Shown here one piece after another: positions 1 to 7,746 of a stretch of 8,832 nt of DNA; position 1 is the stretch's first letter; each line of letters opens with the position of its first letter. A program made the position numbers and the translations under genes. The notes under the pieces are model-generated. The model worked only from the letters and a program-made list of their open reading frames with translations. It made no database searches and was not told where the DNA came from. The stretch is from NCBI GenBank assembly GCA_002338515.1, contig DDIL01000151.1:1-8832 (forward strand), read 5' to 3'. Origin of the DNA: Glaciecola sp. UBA1851. Its GTDB lineage: Bacteria; Pseudomonadota; Gammaproteobacteria; Enterobacterales; Alteromonadaceae.

Positions 1-619
1 GAAACTATTGATAATTGCCTTAGGTATTCTGACATTAACAGGTTGCTCTGTGTTTGGAGACAGTGGTGTTGAAAGCGCACCCTATAAAGTTATAAAGGCT
101 GATGAGGCAACACAAATTGAAGTCCGTAACTATGAGTCAATGATTTTAGTGTCTGCCAAAATGGGTGAAGGTAGAAACAGCGCTTTCAGGCAACTATTTA
201 ACTATATTACGGGTGACAATCAAGGCGCGACTGATATTGCCATGACCGCGCCAGTCTTTATGAATGAAAAAGATAGTGAAGGTACTGAAATTGCGATGAC
301 TGCGCCTGTTTTTATGGATGAAAACAATGAGCAACAAGTGATGTCGTTTGTCATGCCTGCAAGCTTCACAATGGAAACCACCCCAAAGCCAACTAATCCA
401 GATGTATGGGTGAGCGAAGTAACTGATTATAAAGTAGTTGCTATTAAATTTAGTGGATTACTCAGTGACAGTAATATTGAAGAAAATGAAGAGATTCTAC
501 GGAATTGGCTACAAAAAAATGGGTATGAACAAAAAGGGCCTGCCATTACCGCTGGTTATAACGGGCCTCTAACTATTCCCATGTTTAGACATAATGAAGT
601 GCTAATTGAAATAAAGTAG
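1..619 (+). CDS. SOUL/heme-binding family lipoprotein (5' end cut)
   Basis: This is a SOUL/HEBP-type protein of a family known in animals for heme or tetrapyrrole binding; the role of bacterial members is poorly known. The open frame reaches the left edge as K-L-L-I-I-A-L-G. Base 1 is a G that could be the last base of an ATG just outside the window, which would give a 206-residue protein starting MKLLIIALG. The TTG at base 8 is then an internal Leu codon. A short lipoprotein signal ends in the lipobox LTGC (Cys about residue 16) followed by Ser, which suggests outer-membrane anchoring. Family marks are YKV near the mature N-terminus, IEVRNYES, the motif IAMTAPVFM present twice, SFVMPASFTM, and a C-terminal YNGPLTIPMFRHNEV. 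It converges on the carboxypeptidase gene with a 12-base gap, and no clear terminator lies between them. The family call is firm; the ligand is unknown. Confidence 0.88.
   Translation, partial: KLLIIALGILTLTGCSVFGDSGVESAPYKVIKADEATQIEVRNYESMILVSAKMGEGRNSAFRQLFNYITGDNQGATDIAMTAPVFMNEKDSEGTEIAMTAPVFMDENNEQQVMSFVMPASFTMETTPKPTNPDVWVSEVTDYKVVAIKFSGLLSDSNIEENEEILRNWLQKNGYEQKGPAITAGYNGPLTIPMFRHNEVLIEIK
236..322 (+). repeat. Tandem in-frame repeat of the IAMTAPVFM motif
   Basis: Two 33-base copies (236-268 and 290-322) encode IAMTAPVFM followed by N/D-E, with starts 54 bases apart. They agree at 28 of 33 bases. Four of the five differences are silent third-position changes and one gives Asn to Asp, so the duplication is old and its protein sequence appears conserved. 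From family knowledge, a doubled motif of this kind is common in bacterial SOUL proteins. Confidence 0.85.
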
Positions 620-631
620 TACTTGGGTATT

Positions 632-1888
632 TTATTGTATTTTGAACTGCGACGCGTCTGTATTCAGTAATTTGTTCACAAGCGTGTCTGCTGACGCTTT
701 TGCTGTATGTTTTATCAATTGCCTGTTCGTGTTGTCTCCAAGCTCATACGTCACTGCGTGAACGCCATATTCATCAGCAATAAACTGCTTAAATACCCCT
801 CTGCCTGGGCTACTGCCTGGGCGGTCCCTCACAGTAAAAGATCTAACCGTTTCTTGTTTTAAATCGCTTAACCATTCCTCTACAAATAAGTTAGGCATAA
901 CACCTTTCTCAATATTTAATCGTTTATGCTTAATGGGTATATAATCAGTTGGCATGGTATAAAAAATATCTTGTTGAGTAGAATGAAAATCTAATGCAAA
1001 CACCAATTTGTGGTTTTCTCTCATTAACTCACCAAGCTTGTTATGCACAACACGTGTTTCTGGTTGAGTGAATCTGCCCCAATCTCTATTTAAGTCAATA
1101 CCATTTGAGTTATGTCTCCAATTACCAGCAGCAACACCGTCTGGATTAACTAAGGGCACTATTAGTATATTGAATCGTTCGAATAGCTGGGTGTTAGCTG
1201 TATTTTCTCCAAGTAGCGCTTCAACAAAGTTTAACAACGCAAGAGCCCCCGTAATTTCTGGGGGATGTTGACGCCCTACAATAAACAACCATTCGGTATT
1301 ATCAGGTTGCGTATGAATTAGTGCATCAATATTACGTCCTTCTACCGATTCGCCTATTGTTTGTAGTTCAAAACTAGAATTGTCTGCTATTTTTTTATTC
1401 CATTGTTGATACATTGCGTTATCGATAATTTCTTGTGCACTCACATATTGAACCGATTTGTTTGCGCCTACTGTCATGCTAAGAATGAGATTGCCTTGTA
1501 CAACCTCAAAATTCATTGGTTCCCAGTGTGCTTTATCCGAACTTAGCTTTGGAAGATATCTTGGGCGACTATTATCGGCTTGTATCTCCACAATAATTTG
1601 CTTAGCGTTCTCATTATTGGATGTAACCGAAAATCCATACCATGGACTAGGGTTGATAGGCTTATTCTCAGGGTAAGTACTAATTAAATAATGATCAGAC
1701 GCTAATTTTTCACAGCTTGAAATTCGCCCAGTTTCATAATTGGAATTAAAAATAACATCTTCAAAGTCACAAGTAAGCTTATGAGGCGGATTGAAATCTA
1801 ATTTCACTTTAGGGTGCGGCTGTTTAGTTTCAGCCACACCATTTACTGTAAATGCGAATAGAACTAATGCCTTAAAAAGCGTATTCAT
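632..1888 (-). CDS. Exported M14 zinc carboxypeptidase, cytosolic-carboxypeptidase-like
   Basis: A metallocarboxypeptidase of family M14, which removes C-terminal amino acids using one zinc ion. Its 418 residues begin with a signal peptide (about 1-19, ending NGVAE), so it probably acts in the periplasm or outside the cell. An N-terminal beta-rich region (about 30-150, including FNSNYETGRIS and PINPSPWYGFSV) resembles the domain that precedes the catalytic domain in cytosolic carboxypeptidases (CCP/AGBL group). In the catalytic domain, the zinc ligands are His208 and Glu211 (GRQHPPEITG) and His302 (ALDFHST). NPDG (248-251), Arg258 and DLNRDW (265-270) form the substrate-binding region, and Glu382 (VTYELGD) is the catalytic acid. 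All key residues are present, so it should be active. A modest GAGAA ribosome site lies five bases before the ATG. The gap to the hydrolase gene and a TATAAT box suggest a separate transcript. The substrate is unknown; peptides or peptidoglycan stems are possible. Confidence 0.9.
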   Translation of the reverse strand: MNTLFKALVLFAFTVNGVAETKQPHPKVKLDFNPPHKLTCDFEDVIFNSNYETGRISSCEKLASDHYLISTYPENKPINPSPWYGFSVTSNNENAKQIIVEIQADNSRPRYLPKLSSDKAHWEPMNFEVVQGNLILSMTVGANKSVQYVSAQEIIDNAMYQQWNKKIADNSSFELQTIGESVEGRNIDALIHTQPDNTEWLFIVGRQHPPEITGALALLNFVEALLGENTANTQLFERFNILIVPLVNPDGVAAGNWRHNSNGIDLNRDWGRFTQPETRVVHNKLGELMRENHKLVFALDFHSTQQDIFYTMPTDYIPIKHKRLNIEKGVMPNLFVEEWLSDLKQETVRSFTVRDRPGSSPGRGVFKQFIADEYGVHAVTYELGDNTNRQLIKHTAKASADTLVNKLLNTDASQFKIQ

Positions 1889-1914
1889 GAGTTTTCTCAG
1901 TTATGCAAATAGTG

Positions 1915-1920
1915 ATTATA
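1915..1920 (-). promoter_or_regulatory. Putative -10 box for the M14 carboxypeptidase gene
   Basis: A perfect TATAAT on the - strand lies 26 bases upstream of the ATG in the 78-base gap between the hydrolase and carboxypeptidase genes. It would give a 5' leader of about 20 bases. No good -35 box sits at 16-18 bases; TTGTTA is present, but with only a 14-base spacer. In AT-rich DNA this match could be chance. Confidence 0.35.
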
Positions 1921-1966
1921 AAATACGTAATCGTTAACAAATAGATTAATCGACAGATCATAACGC

Positions 1967-2794
1967 CTACATAGGTTGCTTGAACTCTTTGACTACTTGC
2001 CAGCTGAGTTTTTGTAAAGCGTTAGCCTGTGTTTCTGACAACGAACTAGTAAACAGGTTACCTTCTGGTGATTTATCAAATAGCATTGCATAGAATACGC
2101 AAGCAGCAAGGTAGGTGCCGGCTACACTGGGGTGTTTTAAATCTTTACGATAAGTAATGTTTCCATTTTTTGATGCTAGCACATCTGGTACGTATAAATT
2201 AATATTAGGTAAAGAAACACTAGCTTTCTGAAAGGCTATACCCACGGGAGCAACTCTAACACCGAGTTTTTTACCCTGTTGAATGTAAGCTTCTGTAACC
2301 TTATTCGCCATTTCTTTATCGTTTGCATAGCCCCAAGTCATAAACAAAATAGGTTCGAGATTTTGCTGTTTGATAATGTCGACTGCCCGTTTAAGTCCAG
2401 CTTCAAACCTGTCTTTTTTACTAGATAAAATCGCTTCGTTACTATGTCCCTGTAATATAACCGCGTCAAAACCTCGTTTGTCTATTTTAAATATGCCAGC
2501 TATACTCAGAATTTGCTCATACATATGCCCACCAGAATAGGTCAATAGTTTATGCCTATTCACACCTCTTTCCCATTCGTTATTTGCTCGAATAAGACTG
2601 CCTAAATGATTATGTATTCCGTTGTTATAAAAACTAAAACTGTTACCAACAAATAGTAATTTTTTAGGTGGTTTATTGTTGAGATAATTTACTTGAACGC
2701 CAGCTGTATCTATACTTGCCGACACTAGTTGCGAATAACACAGCAAAGCAAAAATATATATAAATGAGCGTGTATATAATATAAAAATTTTCAT
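1967..2794 (-). CDS. Exported SGNH-fold hydrolase (esterase-like)
   Basis: Likely a secreted or periplasmic SGNH/GDSL-type hydrolase; the fold includes lipases, carbohydrate acetylesterases and acyl hydrolases. The hydrophobic N-terminus (FILYTRSFIYIFALLCYSQ, ending VSAS) is a signal peptide. Block I is LLFVGNSFSFYNNG, with the nucleophile Ser in GNS. TYSGGH may supply the oxyanion glycine. The catalytic Asp and His are in DLKHPSVAGTYLA near the C-terminus. The usual GxND block is not evident; FDAVILQGHSNEAI stands in its place. I place the start at the ATG at 2794 (275 residues), because AGAGAGTGAG (2799-2808) is well spaced for it. A GTG at 2803 is in frame but has no spaced ribosome site. 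The gene begins 12 bases after the DASS stop, so the two are almost certainly one operon and translation is probably coupled. The substrate is unknown; an ester released on the way to the transporter is an inference. Confidence 0.75.
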   Translation of the reverse strand: MKIFILYTRSFIYIFALLCYSQLVSASIDTAGVQVNYLNNKPPKKLLFVGNSFSFYNNGIHNHLGSLIRANNEWERGVNRHKLLTYSGGHMYEQILSIAGIFKIDKRGFDAVILQGHSNEAILSSKKDRFEAGLKRAVDIIKQQNLEPILFMTWGYANDKEMANKVTEAYIQQGKKLGVRVAPVGIAFQKASVSLPNINLYVPDVLASKNGNITYRKDLKHPSVAGTYLAACVFYAMLFDKSPEGNLFTSSLSETQANALQKLSWQVVKEFKQPM

Positions 2795-2798
2795 AAAT

Positions 2799-2808
2799 CT
2801 CACTCTCT
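2799..2808 (-). promoter_or_regulatory. Ribosome binding site that decides the SGNH hydrolase start
   Basis: On the - strand, AGAGAGTGAG lies four bases upstream of the ATG at 2794. It contains the alternative GTG (2801-2803) and overlaps the stop codon of the DASS gene (2807-2809). This favours the ATG and suggests coupling to translation of the transporter. Confidence 0.5.
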
Positions 2809-4282
2809 ATAGTAATACCCACGGAGCTAACCAAATAGACACAATGGACAACAATACCATCCCAATTATATTCAAAATCACGCCTGCTCTTACCATTTGA
2901 GGTATATTCAATACGCCAGATGCAAACACTATCGCGTTAGGTGGAGTAGCAACCGGTAACATAAACGCACAACTTGCCGCCAAAGTAATGGGAACACAAA
3001 GTAATAGCGGGGAAACGCCTAACTCAATGGCGACTGCTCCTACAACAGGTAAAAACGTGGCTGTGGTAGCTATATTACTTGTCATTTCAGTTAAAAATAT
3101 AACTAGGCCTGTAGCTGCAATTATCAGCACAAAAATACCTAAGCCACCAAGAGGGGTAAGACTTTGACCTAAAAATGCAGCTAATCCTGTAGAGGAAACA
3201 GCAGAAGCTAAGCTCAAGCCGCCTCCAAATAAAATCAATACTCCCCACGGGAGCCTGCTCACATTTTCCCAAACCATTATTTGAGACTGTTCTTTATTTC
3301 CGCTAGGTAATAAAAACAGCAGTAGTGCGGCAGCCATCGCAATACCTGCATCACTTAAACCTGTGGTGCCAAACCATGCATTGATTGGACGACGTAAAAT
3401 CCAAAGTATCACAACGCCTGCAAACACAAATGCTACGCGTTTTTCGGCTACTGACATGTCGCCAAGCTCATCGCGAAGATGACGTAAATAATCATTTACT
3501 TTTTGATTGGCTGGTATATTTATTTTAAAACTCAAATGAGTGAGTGAATACCACGCTAATGGCAACATTATGGCGGTAACAGGAACACCTACCATCATCC
3601 AATTGGCGAACGTAATTTTGATATCATAATTTTCTGTCAAAAATGCTGCTAATAACGCATTCGGCGGCGTACCTACAAGTGTAGCTAACCCTCCAATAGT
3701 GGCAGCGTAGGCAAGTCCTAGTAACATGGCCACTTGAAACGATTTATTCTGTTGCGGTGTAAGTTGCTCATTATTGTTAGCAATAACGCTAGCAACCGAA
3801 AGCGCAATTGGCATTAACATCATAGTGGTAGAAGTGTTCGTCATCCACATCGAAAGTAAGGCGGCAACTAACATAAAACCGCCAATCAATCGTTTACCAT
3901 CTGTTCCTGTGAGCGTTAATATAAACAAAGCAATTCGCTTGTGTAACATCCATCGTTCAACTGCTAATGCTAATATAAACGCACCCAAAAATAGGTAAAT
4001 AATTGGGTTAGCGTAAGCGCTTGTTGTATCAGCTATAGTAGCAATGCCCATAAAAGGAAAAATCACTATGGGTAAAAATGCGGTAACAGGCACAGGAATA
4101 GCCTCAGTTGCCCACCAAGTTGCCATCCATAATCCAACACCTGCTACCCGCCAAGCTTCTTGTGGCATTGCATTTTGAGATGCATCAAATAACATCATAA
4201 AAACAAATATGGCGGGCCCTAAGACAAGTCCAATGTCTTGATATCGTGCACGTTGATTGATGTCTGATGAGACTGCAGACAT
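2807..4282 (-). CDS. DASS/SLC13 family sodium-coupled anion symporter
   Basis: An inner-membrane carrier of the divalent anion:sodium symporter family, which imports di- or tricarboxylates (succinate, citrate and similar) or sulfate, usually with sodium. Its 491 residues are of normal length and very hydrophobic, with about a dozen membrane segments. WWATEAIPVPVTAFLPIV (56-73) is a family signature. The two pseudo-symmetric halves each carry a substrate/sodium loop: MTNTSTTMML (147-156) and EMTSNIATTATFLP (399-412). Each loop is followed by a PPNA turn (GTPPNAL at 204-210 and ATPPNAI at 445-451). The strict SNT triplets of characterised members read TNT and SNI here, so substrate specificity may differ. 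The cytoplasmic loop near 255-285 is the only long polar stretch. The ATG is supported by a strong GAGGAG site. It is downstream of the receptor gene beyond a hairpin, and in an operon with the SGNH gene. The substrate cannot be read from sequence. Confidence 0.92.
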   Translation of the reverse strand: MSAVSSDINQRARYQDIGLVLGPAIFVFMMLFDASQNAMPQEAWRVAGVGLWMATWWATEAIPVPVTAFLPIVIFPFMGIATIADTTSAYANPIIYLFLGAFILALAVERWMLHKRIALFILTLTGTDGKRLIGGFMLVAALLSMWMTNTSTTMMLMPIALSVASVIANNNEQLTPQQNKSFQVAMLLGLAYAATIGGLATLVGTPPNALLAAFLTENYDIKITFANWMMVGVPVTAIMLPLAWYSLTHLSFKINIPANQKVNDYLRHLRDELGDMSVAEKRVAFVFAGVVILWILRRPINAWFGTTGLSDAGIAMAAALLLFLLPSGNKEQSQIMVWENVSRLPWGVLILFGGGLSLASAVSSTGLAAFLGQSLTPLGGLGIFVLIIAATGLVIFLTEMTSNIATTATFLPVVGAVAIELGVSPLLLCVPITLAASCAFMLPVATPPNAIVFASGVLNIPQMVRAGVILNIIGMVLLSIVSIWLAPWVLL

Positions 4283-4287
4283 AACTA

Positions 4288-4293
4288 CTCCTC
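4288..4293 (-). promoter_or_regulatory. Strong ribosome binding site of the DASS transporter gene
   Basis: GAGGAG on the - strand, five bases from the ATG at 4282. It is the best Shine-Dalgarno match in the window and fixes the transporter start. Confidence 0.75.
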
Positions 4294-4338
4294 AGTTAAT
4301 GTACTGAATGATTTTAAAATAGGTTAATAACGCAAATT

Positions 4339-4344
4339 ATTATA
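4339..4344 (-). promoter_or_regulatory. Putative -10 box for the DASS-SGNH operon
   Basis: A perfect TATAAT on the - strand sits between the receptor's downstream hairpin and the transporter gene, 56 bases before the ATG. The hexamer 17 bases further upstream (TGAAAT, 4362-4367) is a poor -35 match and lies inside the hairpin arm. This is a candidate internal promoter that would let the transporter be made independently of the receptor. Confidence 0.35.
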
Positions 4345-4356
4345 ATAGGGAGCAAA

Positions 4357-4383
4357 GCTGTATTTCATTTACTGAAATACAGC
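4357..4383 (-). terminator. Perfect hairpin after the receptor gene, likely terminator or attenuator
   Basis: A perfect 11-bp inverted repeat (arms GCTGTATTTCA and TGAAATACAGC, loop of five bases) begins 17 bases beyond the receptor stop codon. On the - strand it is followed only by TTTGC, so the U-run is short. It may act as a partial terminator or an RNA-stabilising stem that lowers expression of the transporter relative to the receptor. On the + strand, CTTT follows, also a weak tail. Confidence 0.55.
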
Positions 4384-4399
4384 CTTTAACCAGTATTAT

Positions 4400-7300
4400 C
4401 TAGAAGCTTGCACGTACATCTAAATAATAGCTACGACCATAATCACGATGTGCATCAGCAAAATAACCAAAGAAACGATCAGCTAGTGGCGCACGTTCAT
4501 TTGTTAGGTTTCTTACACCAAAGCGAATGCGTGTATCGACATCATTTACATCAAATCTATAGTCAAGTGTTGCATTGTAGGTTGTCATTGAAGGAATTTC
4601 ATAGCGAGTTCCATCGTCAAGCGTCAAAGAGCTTTGATAGAAATCACCAATATAATTACCACTTAATGAAGCACCATATGCATCTTTGCGCCACGATAAT
4701 CGAACGGTTTGTCGAAGTTCTTGGTTTCCATCTCGGCCTATTAAGTCAGCAAAGCCATCAACCGGGAAACTTGCAGGAATTAATCCAGAGTCTACGGCTG
4801 CTACTAATTTTGCCGCATCACCCCCAGCAACCTGTTCAAATTCATCAATTATTGAACCGTTATAACTAAATCTAAACCGGCCAATGTCGGTGGTTACATT
4901 ATAATAAATACCCAAGTCATAACCGGCTAAATTACGTTGGTCAAGGTTGGCATATTGATCACTAATTTGTTCAATATCACCTGCTGGGCAAATGCCAGCA
5001 GCTAGGTAAACAGCCGATTGATCATCACTTGGTGTTTCTCGCGCTACAGCTGGGTTAAATGCAGCACCTGAGCAGTTGCTAGTACCGGCTTCTAATCGCA
5101 ATAGCAAATCTAGTAAGGTATGGTTTTCCTCACCAAATAAGCCAATTGTATTTTCTTTTTCAATAGACCAGTAATCAAGGGTAACCGTTAGCTCATCTGT
5201 AGGTGTAAAAACAATACCAACATTTGTGTTTGTTGACTCTTCTGGGGCTAGATTTTCACTACCTTGGGCAACCCGCTGGATAGAGTTTCTGCAGTCAATA
5301 ATATCTTGATCAGGGTCGCCGCCATTTTCTGCCGCATATAAACAAGCATAATCATTTCTGGTATTGTTTCTAGCAACAATTTCTTCATTTATGGTTATAA
5401 GATTCGGCGCTCTAAATGCTTCTGACCAAGAGCCTCTTATTAATAAGGATTCAATTGGTCTATAGCCAAAAGCAACCTTACCTACAGTGGTATTACCTAC
5501 ATCACTGAAATCTTCATATCGAATGGCAGCTTGTACGTCTAAATTCTCAAACACAGGTAATTGCAATTCTGCGAATATTGAAAGGACATCACGCTCCCCC
5601 GAACTGTCAGGTGTAGGGCTTGAGTTAACTACATCGGAAACAAATGGGTAAGTATCGCCATCGTAATCGGTAAAGGTAATGGTGCCATCCAAGCGGTCGT
5701 CTCTATCATCTACAAATGATTCTTCGCGATATTCTAAACCTGCTACAAATCCAACGGGGCCTCCTGGAAGCTCAAAAATTTCAGGCGTAAAAGCTTTAAA
5801 GTCAATAGATTTAAGTTCTGTTTCGTTATCGCGTCTAACGTCAATTAGTGCGCGTTCAATATTACTGTTAACGCCACCGCTAAAAGGGTTATATGCCGCT
5901 GGAGTATCGTCAAATAAAGCTTCGGCAATTAAATTGTTTGAAACTCGGTTGCGAGTAATATCCGTTTTTTCTGCTTTTGACCATACTAGCGCACCTTCCC
6001 AATCCCAGTCTCCCATTACTCCTCGTAACCCTTGAACAATGCGGAACGTGTCACCGTCGTTATCTACAATTCTTGGAACCTCAGCAAATCTATAATTATC
6101 AATAATTAACTCAGCACCATCACAAGGTACATCAGGTATTCTATCTGCTGAAAGGCGGTTTGGTGAGTCGCAAGGACCAAATGGATTGTAATAATTCTCT
6201 GCGCCAACTCTCAATCTAACTGCTGTAAATGGGGCGGTAGGGTGACGCCTAAGATTTGTTTTTGACTGGTAAAAAGAAAACTCGGTAAAGCTTTCCATGC
6301 TATCGTTAATTTCATGGTTAACATATAAAAACACATTGGAACGTTGTAGTTCCGAGCTAACATCTCTATCAGCATTTAAGTTATATCTGAAGGTTCCCTG
6401 TCCGTCTTTACCGCCACAAATAAATTCGTTTATATCATACTGGCAGCGATCATCGCCTACTGGATAAGTTTCAAATTCACCAGAACTATCCGTAAATTCA
6501 TCTCGTACACCTAACCCAGACGCACCACTTACAAAATCAAACTGGCCAAAAAGCGAGTTTGCAGAGTTATTTCTAAACCGTGTGTCTCCTTCCCAAGGTG
6601 AACCTTCTGGAATTCTATCCCTAAAATCTGAATTCGCCCAACGGGGATCATCTTGAGAGTTCACTCGGTCACGTTGATAGTAGTTAGCAAATACACTTAC
6701 ATTTGTTTTACCATCGTTGAAATCTTGCCCCCACTTAAGGCTGAGCGTTTGCGTGTCTCTTGGAATTTCATCATATTCAGCGTGTCTAGCTGAAATGGTA
6801 AAGCCTACAAAATCAGTTTCTAATACATGATTAACTACGCCTGCTACCGCGTCAGCACCATATATTGCTGAAGCACCATCTCTTAACACTTCAACTCTAT
6901 CCAACCCATGAACAGGAATAGTATTCACGTTAACGGAGTTTACAGGAACAAAACTACCACCTACCTCTTCTGTTTGATACGAGGCTGAATTCACCATACG
7001 TCTGCCGTTCAATAATACAAGCGTATTACCCGTTCCTAAGTTTCTTAGGTTGTATGTTCCAATATCGCCTCTAGCAGCATTCACACCACCACTTATGTTT
7101 TCCGCTTCACTAAAAAAGTTTTGCCCGTTCTCTGGTATTAACTGAAGTAGATCGTCAAGCGATTCAATGCCTAAATTTCCAATATCTTCACTACTAATAA
7201 CTGAAACTGCTAACGCTTCTGCTACCGCACCACCTTTTATGTTTGAGCCAACAACGGTAATTTTTTCTACTTCTTCGTCGGTATTTTCTTGGCTTTGGGC

Positions 7301-7408
7301 GAAGGCTAGCGGTATCTGTGTACCCAGCGCCATGCCAACTGCTAAGCAAACTGCTTTGTAAGAATATTTGTTGTTTCTTATATTATTGTAGGGGAGATGC
7401 TTTTTCAT
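4400..7408 (-). CDS. TonB-dependent outer-membrane receptor, no STN domain
   Basis: A 22-strand-barrel-type receptor that imports a ligand across the outer membrane with energy from TonB-ExbB-ExbD. The 1002 residues start with a signal peptide with a long polar N-region (1-37, cleavage after PLAFA). A TonB box region follows (EEVEKITVVGSNI, 45-57). The plug spans about 60-200, with the marks YNLRNLGTGNTLVLLNGRRM (119-138), VEVLRDGASAIYGADAVAGV and VNHVL. The barrel includes WSEAFRAPNL (661-670) and SENLAPEESTNTNVGI, and the protein ends YYLDVRASF with the terminal Phe expected of outer-membrane barrels. The mature protein has eight Cys in four close pairs (322/331, 413/429, 689/706, 779/807), probably loop disulfides. 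No STN signalling domain precedes the TonB box. An AGGG site lies eight bases before the ATG. Downstream of a FecI/FecR-like pair and upstream of a carboxylate transporter; the ligand is unknown. Confidence 0.95.
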   Translation of the reverse strand: MKKHLPYNNIRNNKYSYKAVCLAVGMALGTQIPLAFAQSQENTDEEVEKITVVGSNIKGGAVAEALAVSVISSEDIGNLGIESLDDLLQLIPENGQNFFSEAENISGGVNAARGDIGTYNLRNLGTGNTLVLLNGRRMVNSASYQTEEVGGSFVPVNSVNVNTIPVHGLDRVEVLRDGASAIYGADAVAGVVNHVLETDFVGFTISARHAEYDEIPRDTQTLSLKWGQDFNDGKTNVSVFANYYQRDRVNSQDDPRWANSDFRDRIPEGSPWEGDTRFRNNSANSLFGQFDFVSGASGLGVRDEFTDSSGEFETYPVGDDRCQYDINEFICGGKDGQGTFRYNLNADRDVSSELQRSNVFLYVNHEINDSMESFTEFSFYQSKTNLRRHPTAPFTAVRLRVGAENYYNPFGPCDSPNRLSADRIPDVPCDGAELIIDNYRFAEVPRIVDNDGDTFRIVQGLRGVMGDWDWEGALVWSKAEKTDITRNRVSNNLIAEALFDDTPAAYNPFSGGVNSNIERALIDVRRDNETELKSIDFKAFTPEIFELPGGPVGFVAGLEYREESFVDDRDDRLDGTITFTDYDGDTYPFVSDVVNSSPTPDSSGERDVLSIFAELQLPVFENLDVQAAIRYEDFSDVGNTTVGKVAFGYRPIESLLIRGSWSEAFRAPNLITINEEIVARNNTRNDYACLYAAENGGDPDQDIIDCRNSIQRVAQGSENLAPEESTNTNVGIVFTPTDELTVTLDYWSIEKENTIGLFGEENHTLLDLLLRLEAGTSNCSGAAFNPAVARETPSDDQSAVYLAAGICPAGDIEQISDQYANLDQRNLAGYDLGIYYNVTTDIGRFRFSYNGSIIDEFEQVAGGDAAKLVAAVDSGLIPASFPVDGFADLIGRDGNQELRQTVRLSWRKDAYGASLSGNYIGDFYQSSLTLDDGTRYEIPSMTTYNATLDYRFDVNDVDTRIRFGVRNLTNERAPLADRFFGYFADAHRDYGRSYYLDVRASF

Positions 7409-7746
7409 AAGTTTTGCCCTTTTATTATTTTATGTGTGTTTTTAAATATTTTCTAATGTGGATTGTTCTATGTAACTCAAAATGAAAATGAGTACGTATT
7501 TCTTAATCTTTAAACCCCAGCGTATTATGTATGTTAAGTAATAAATTTCTTAATAATTGACCGCTTATTTACTACTACGCACAAGTTATGAAAATCCCCT
7601 AGTTGTATTGGTAAATAATTATCACTTAGGAATAGTAGGAAGATAATTTCGTGTCTTTACTATCTGTATCAAAATGTTTGACTTGAAAACACAGGCTCTT
7701 TTTGATTTCCCTTTAAAATATTCGAACTAATTAGGCTTAGACGTTA
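7409..7746. other. 338-base gene-free region upstream of the receptor gene
   Basis: AT-rich DNA with no credible coding frame on either strand. It should hold the receptor promoter and any terminator of the sigma/anti-sigma transcript. On the - strand, AGGG (7417-7420) is the receptor's ribosome site. TTGAGT (7475-7480) with TAGAAA (7450-7455) is a weak sigma-70-like pair with a 19-base spacer. CATAAT (7524-7529) with TTAAGA is another weak pair with an 18-base spacer. An imperfect palindrome lies at 7534-7553. I could not recognise a promoter specific to the ECF sigma factor. Confidence 0.5.
7534..7553. promoter_or_regulatory. Imperfect palindrome, possible operator upstream of the receptor
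   Basis: TTAAG and CTTAA arms enclose ten AT-rich bases; eight of the ten base pairs across the 20-base site are symmetric. It lies about 125 bases upstream of the receptor ATG and next to a weak -10-like CATAAT. A dimeric repressor could bind such a site, but the AT-richness makes chance symmetry quite possible and no matching regulator gene is in view. Confidence 0.2.

Noticed and set aside
8..10. TTG at base 8 as the start codon of the SOUL gene
   Set aside because: The frame continues upstream as K-L to the window edge with the last base of a possible ATG at base 1, and a Lys before the hydrophobic stretch is needed for a normal lipoprotein signal.
680..699. Small stem (AAGCGT/ACGCTT) with TTTT as a terminator for the SOUL gene
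   Set aside because: The stem is six pairs with an eight-base loop, sits 60 bases downstream inside the carboxypeptidase coding sequence, and is too weak to call.
4408..4869. Open + strand frame of 153 codons antisense to the receptor C-terminus
   Set aside because: It is rich in His, Gln and Asn in a low-complexity way and lies fully antisense to conserved barrel strands. The receptor explains the sequence.
5679..6035. Open + strand frame of 118 codons inside the receptor gene
   Set aside because: Ser-rich antisense shadow of the barrel coding sequence, with no recognisable domain or ribosome site.
7470..7500. Fur-box-like sequence upstream of the receptor (AAAATGAAAATGAG)
   Set aside because: Only one to two hexamers resemble the GATAAT unit and the inverted half is missing; expected by chance in AT-rich DNA.
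7600..7746. Possible remnant of a FecR sensor domain after the anti-sigma stop
   Set aside because: I read the - strand frames after the stop; only short frames appear and none resembles the FecR domain, so a recent frameshift is not supported.
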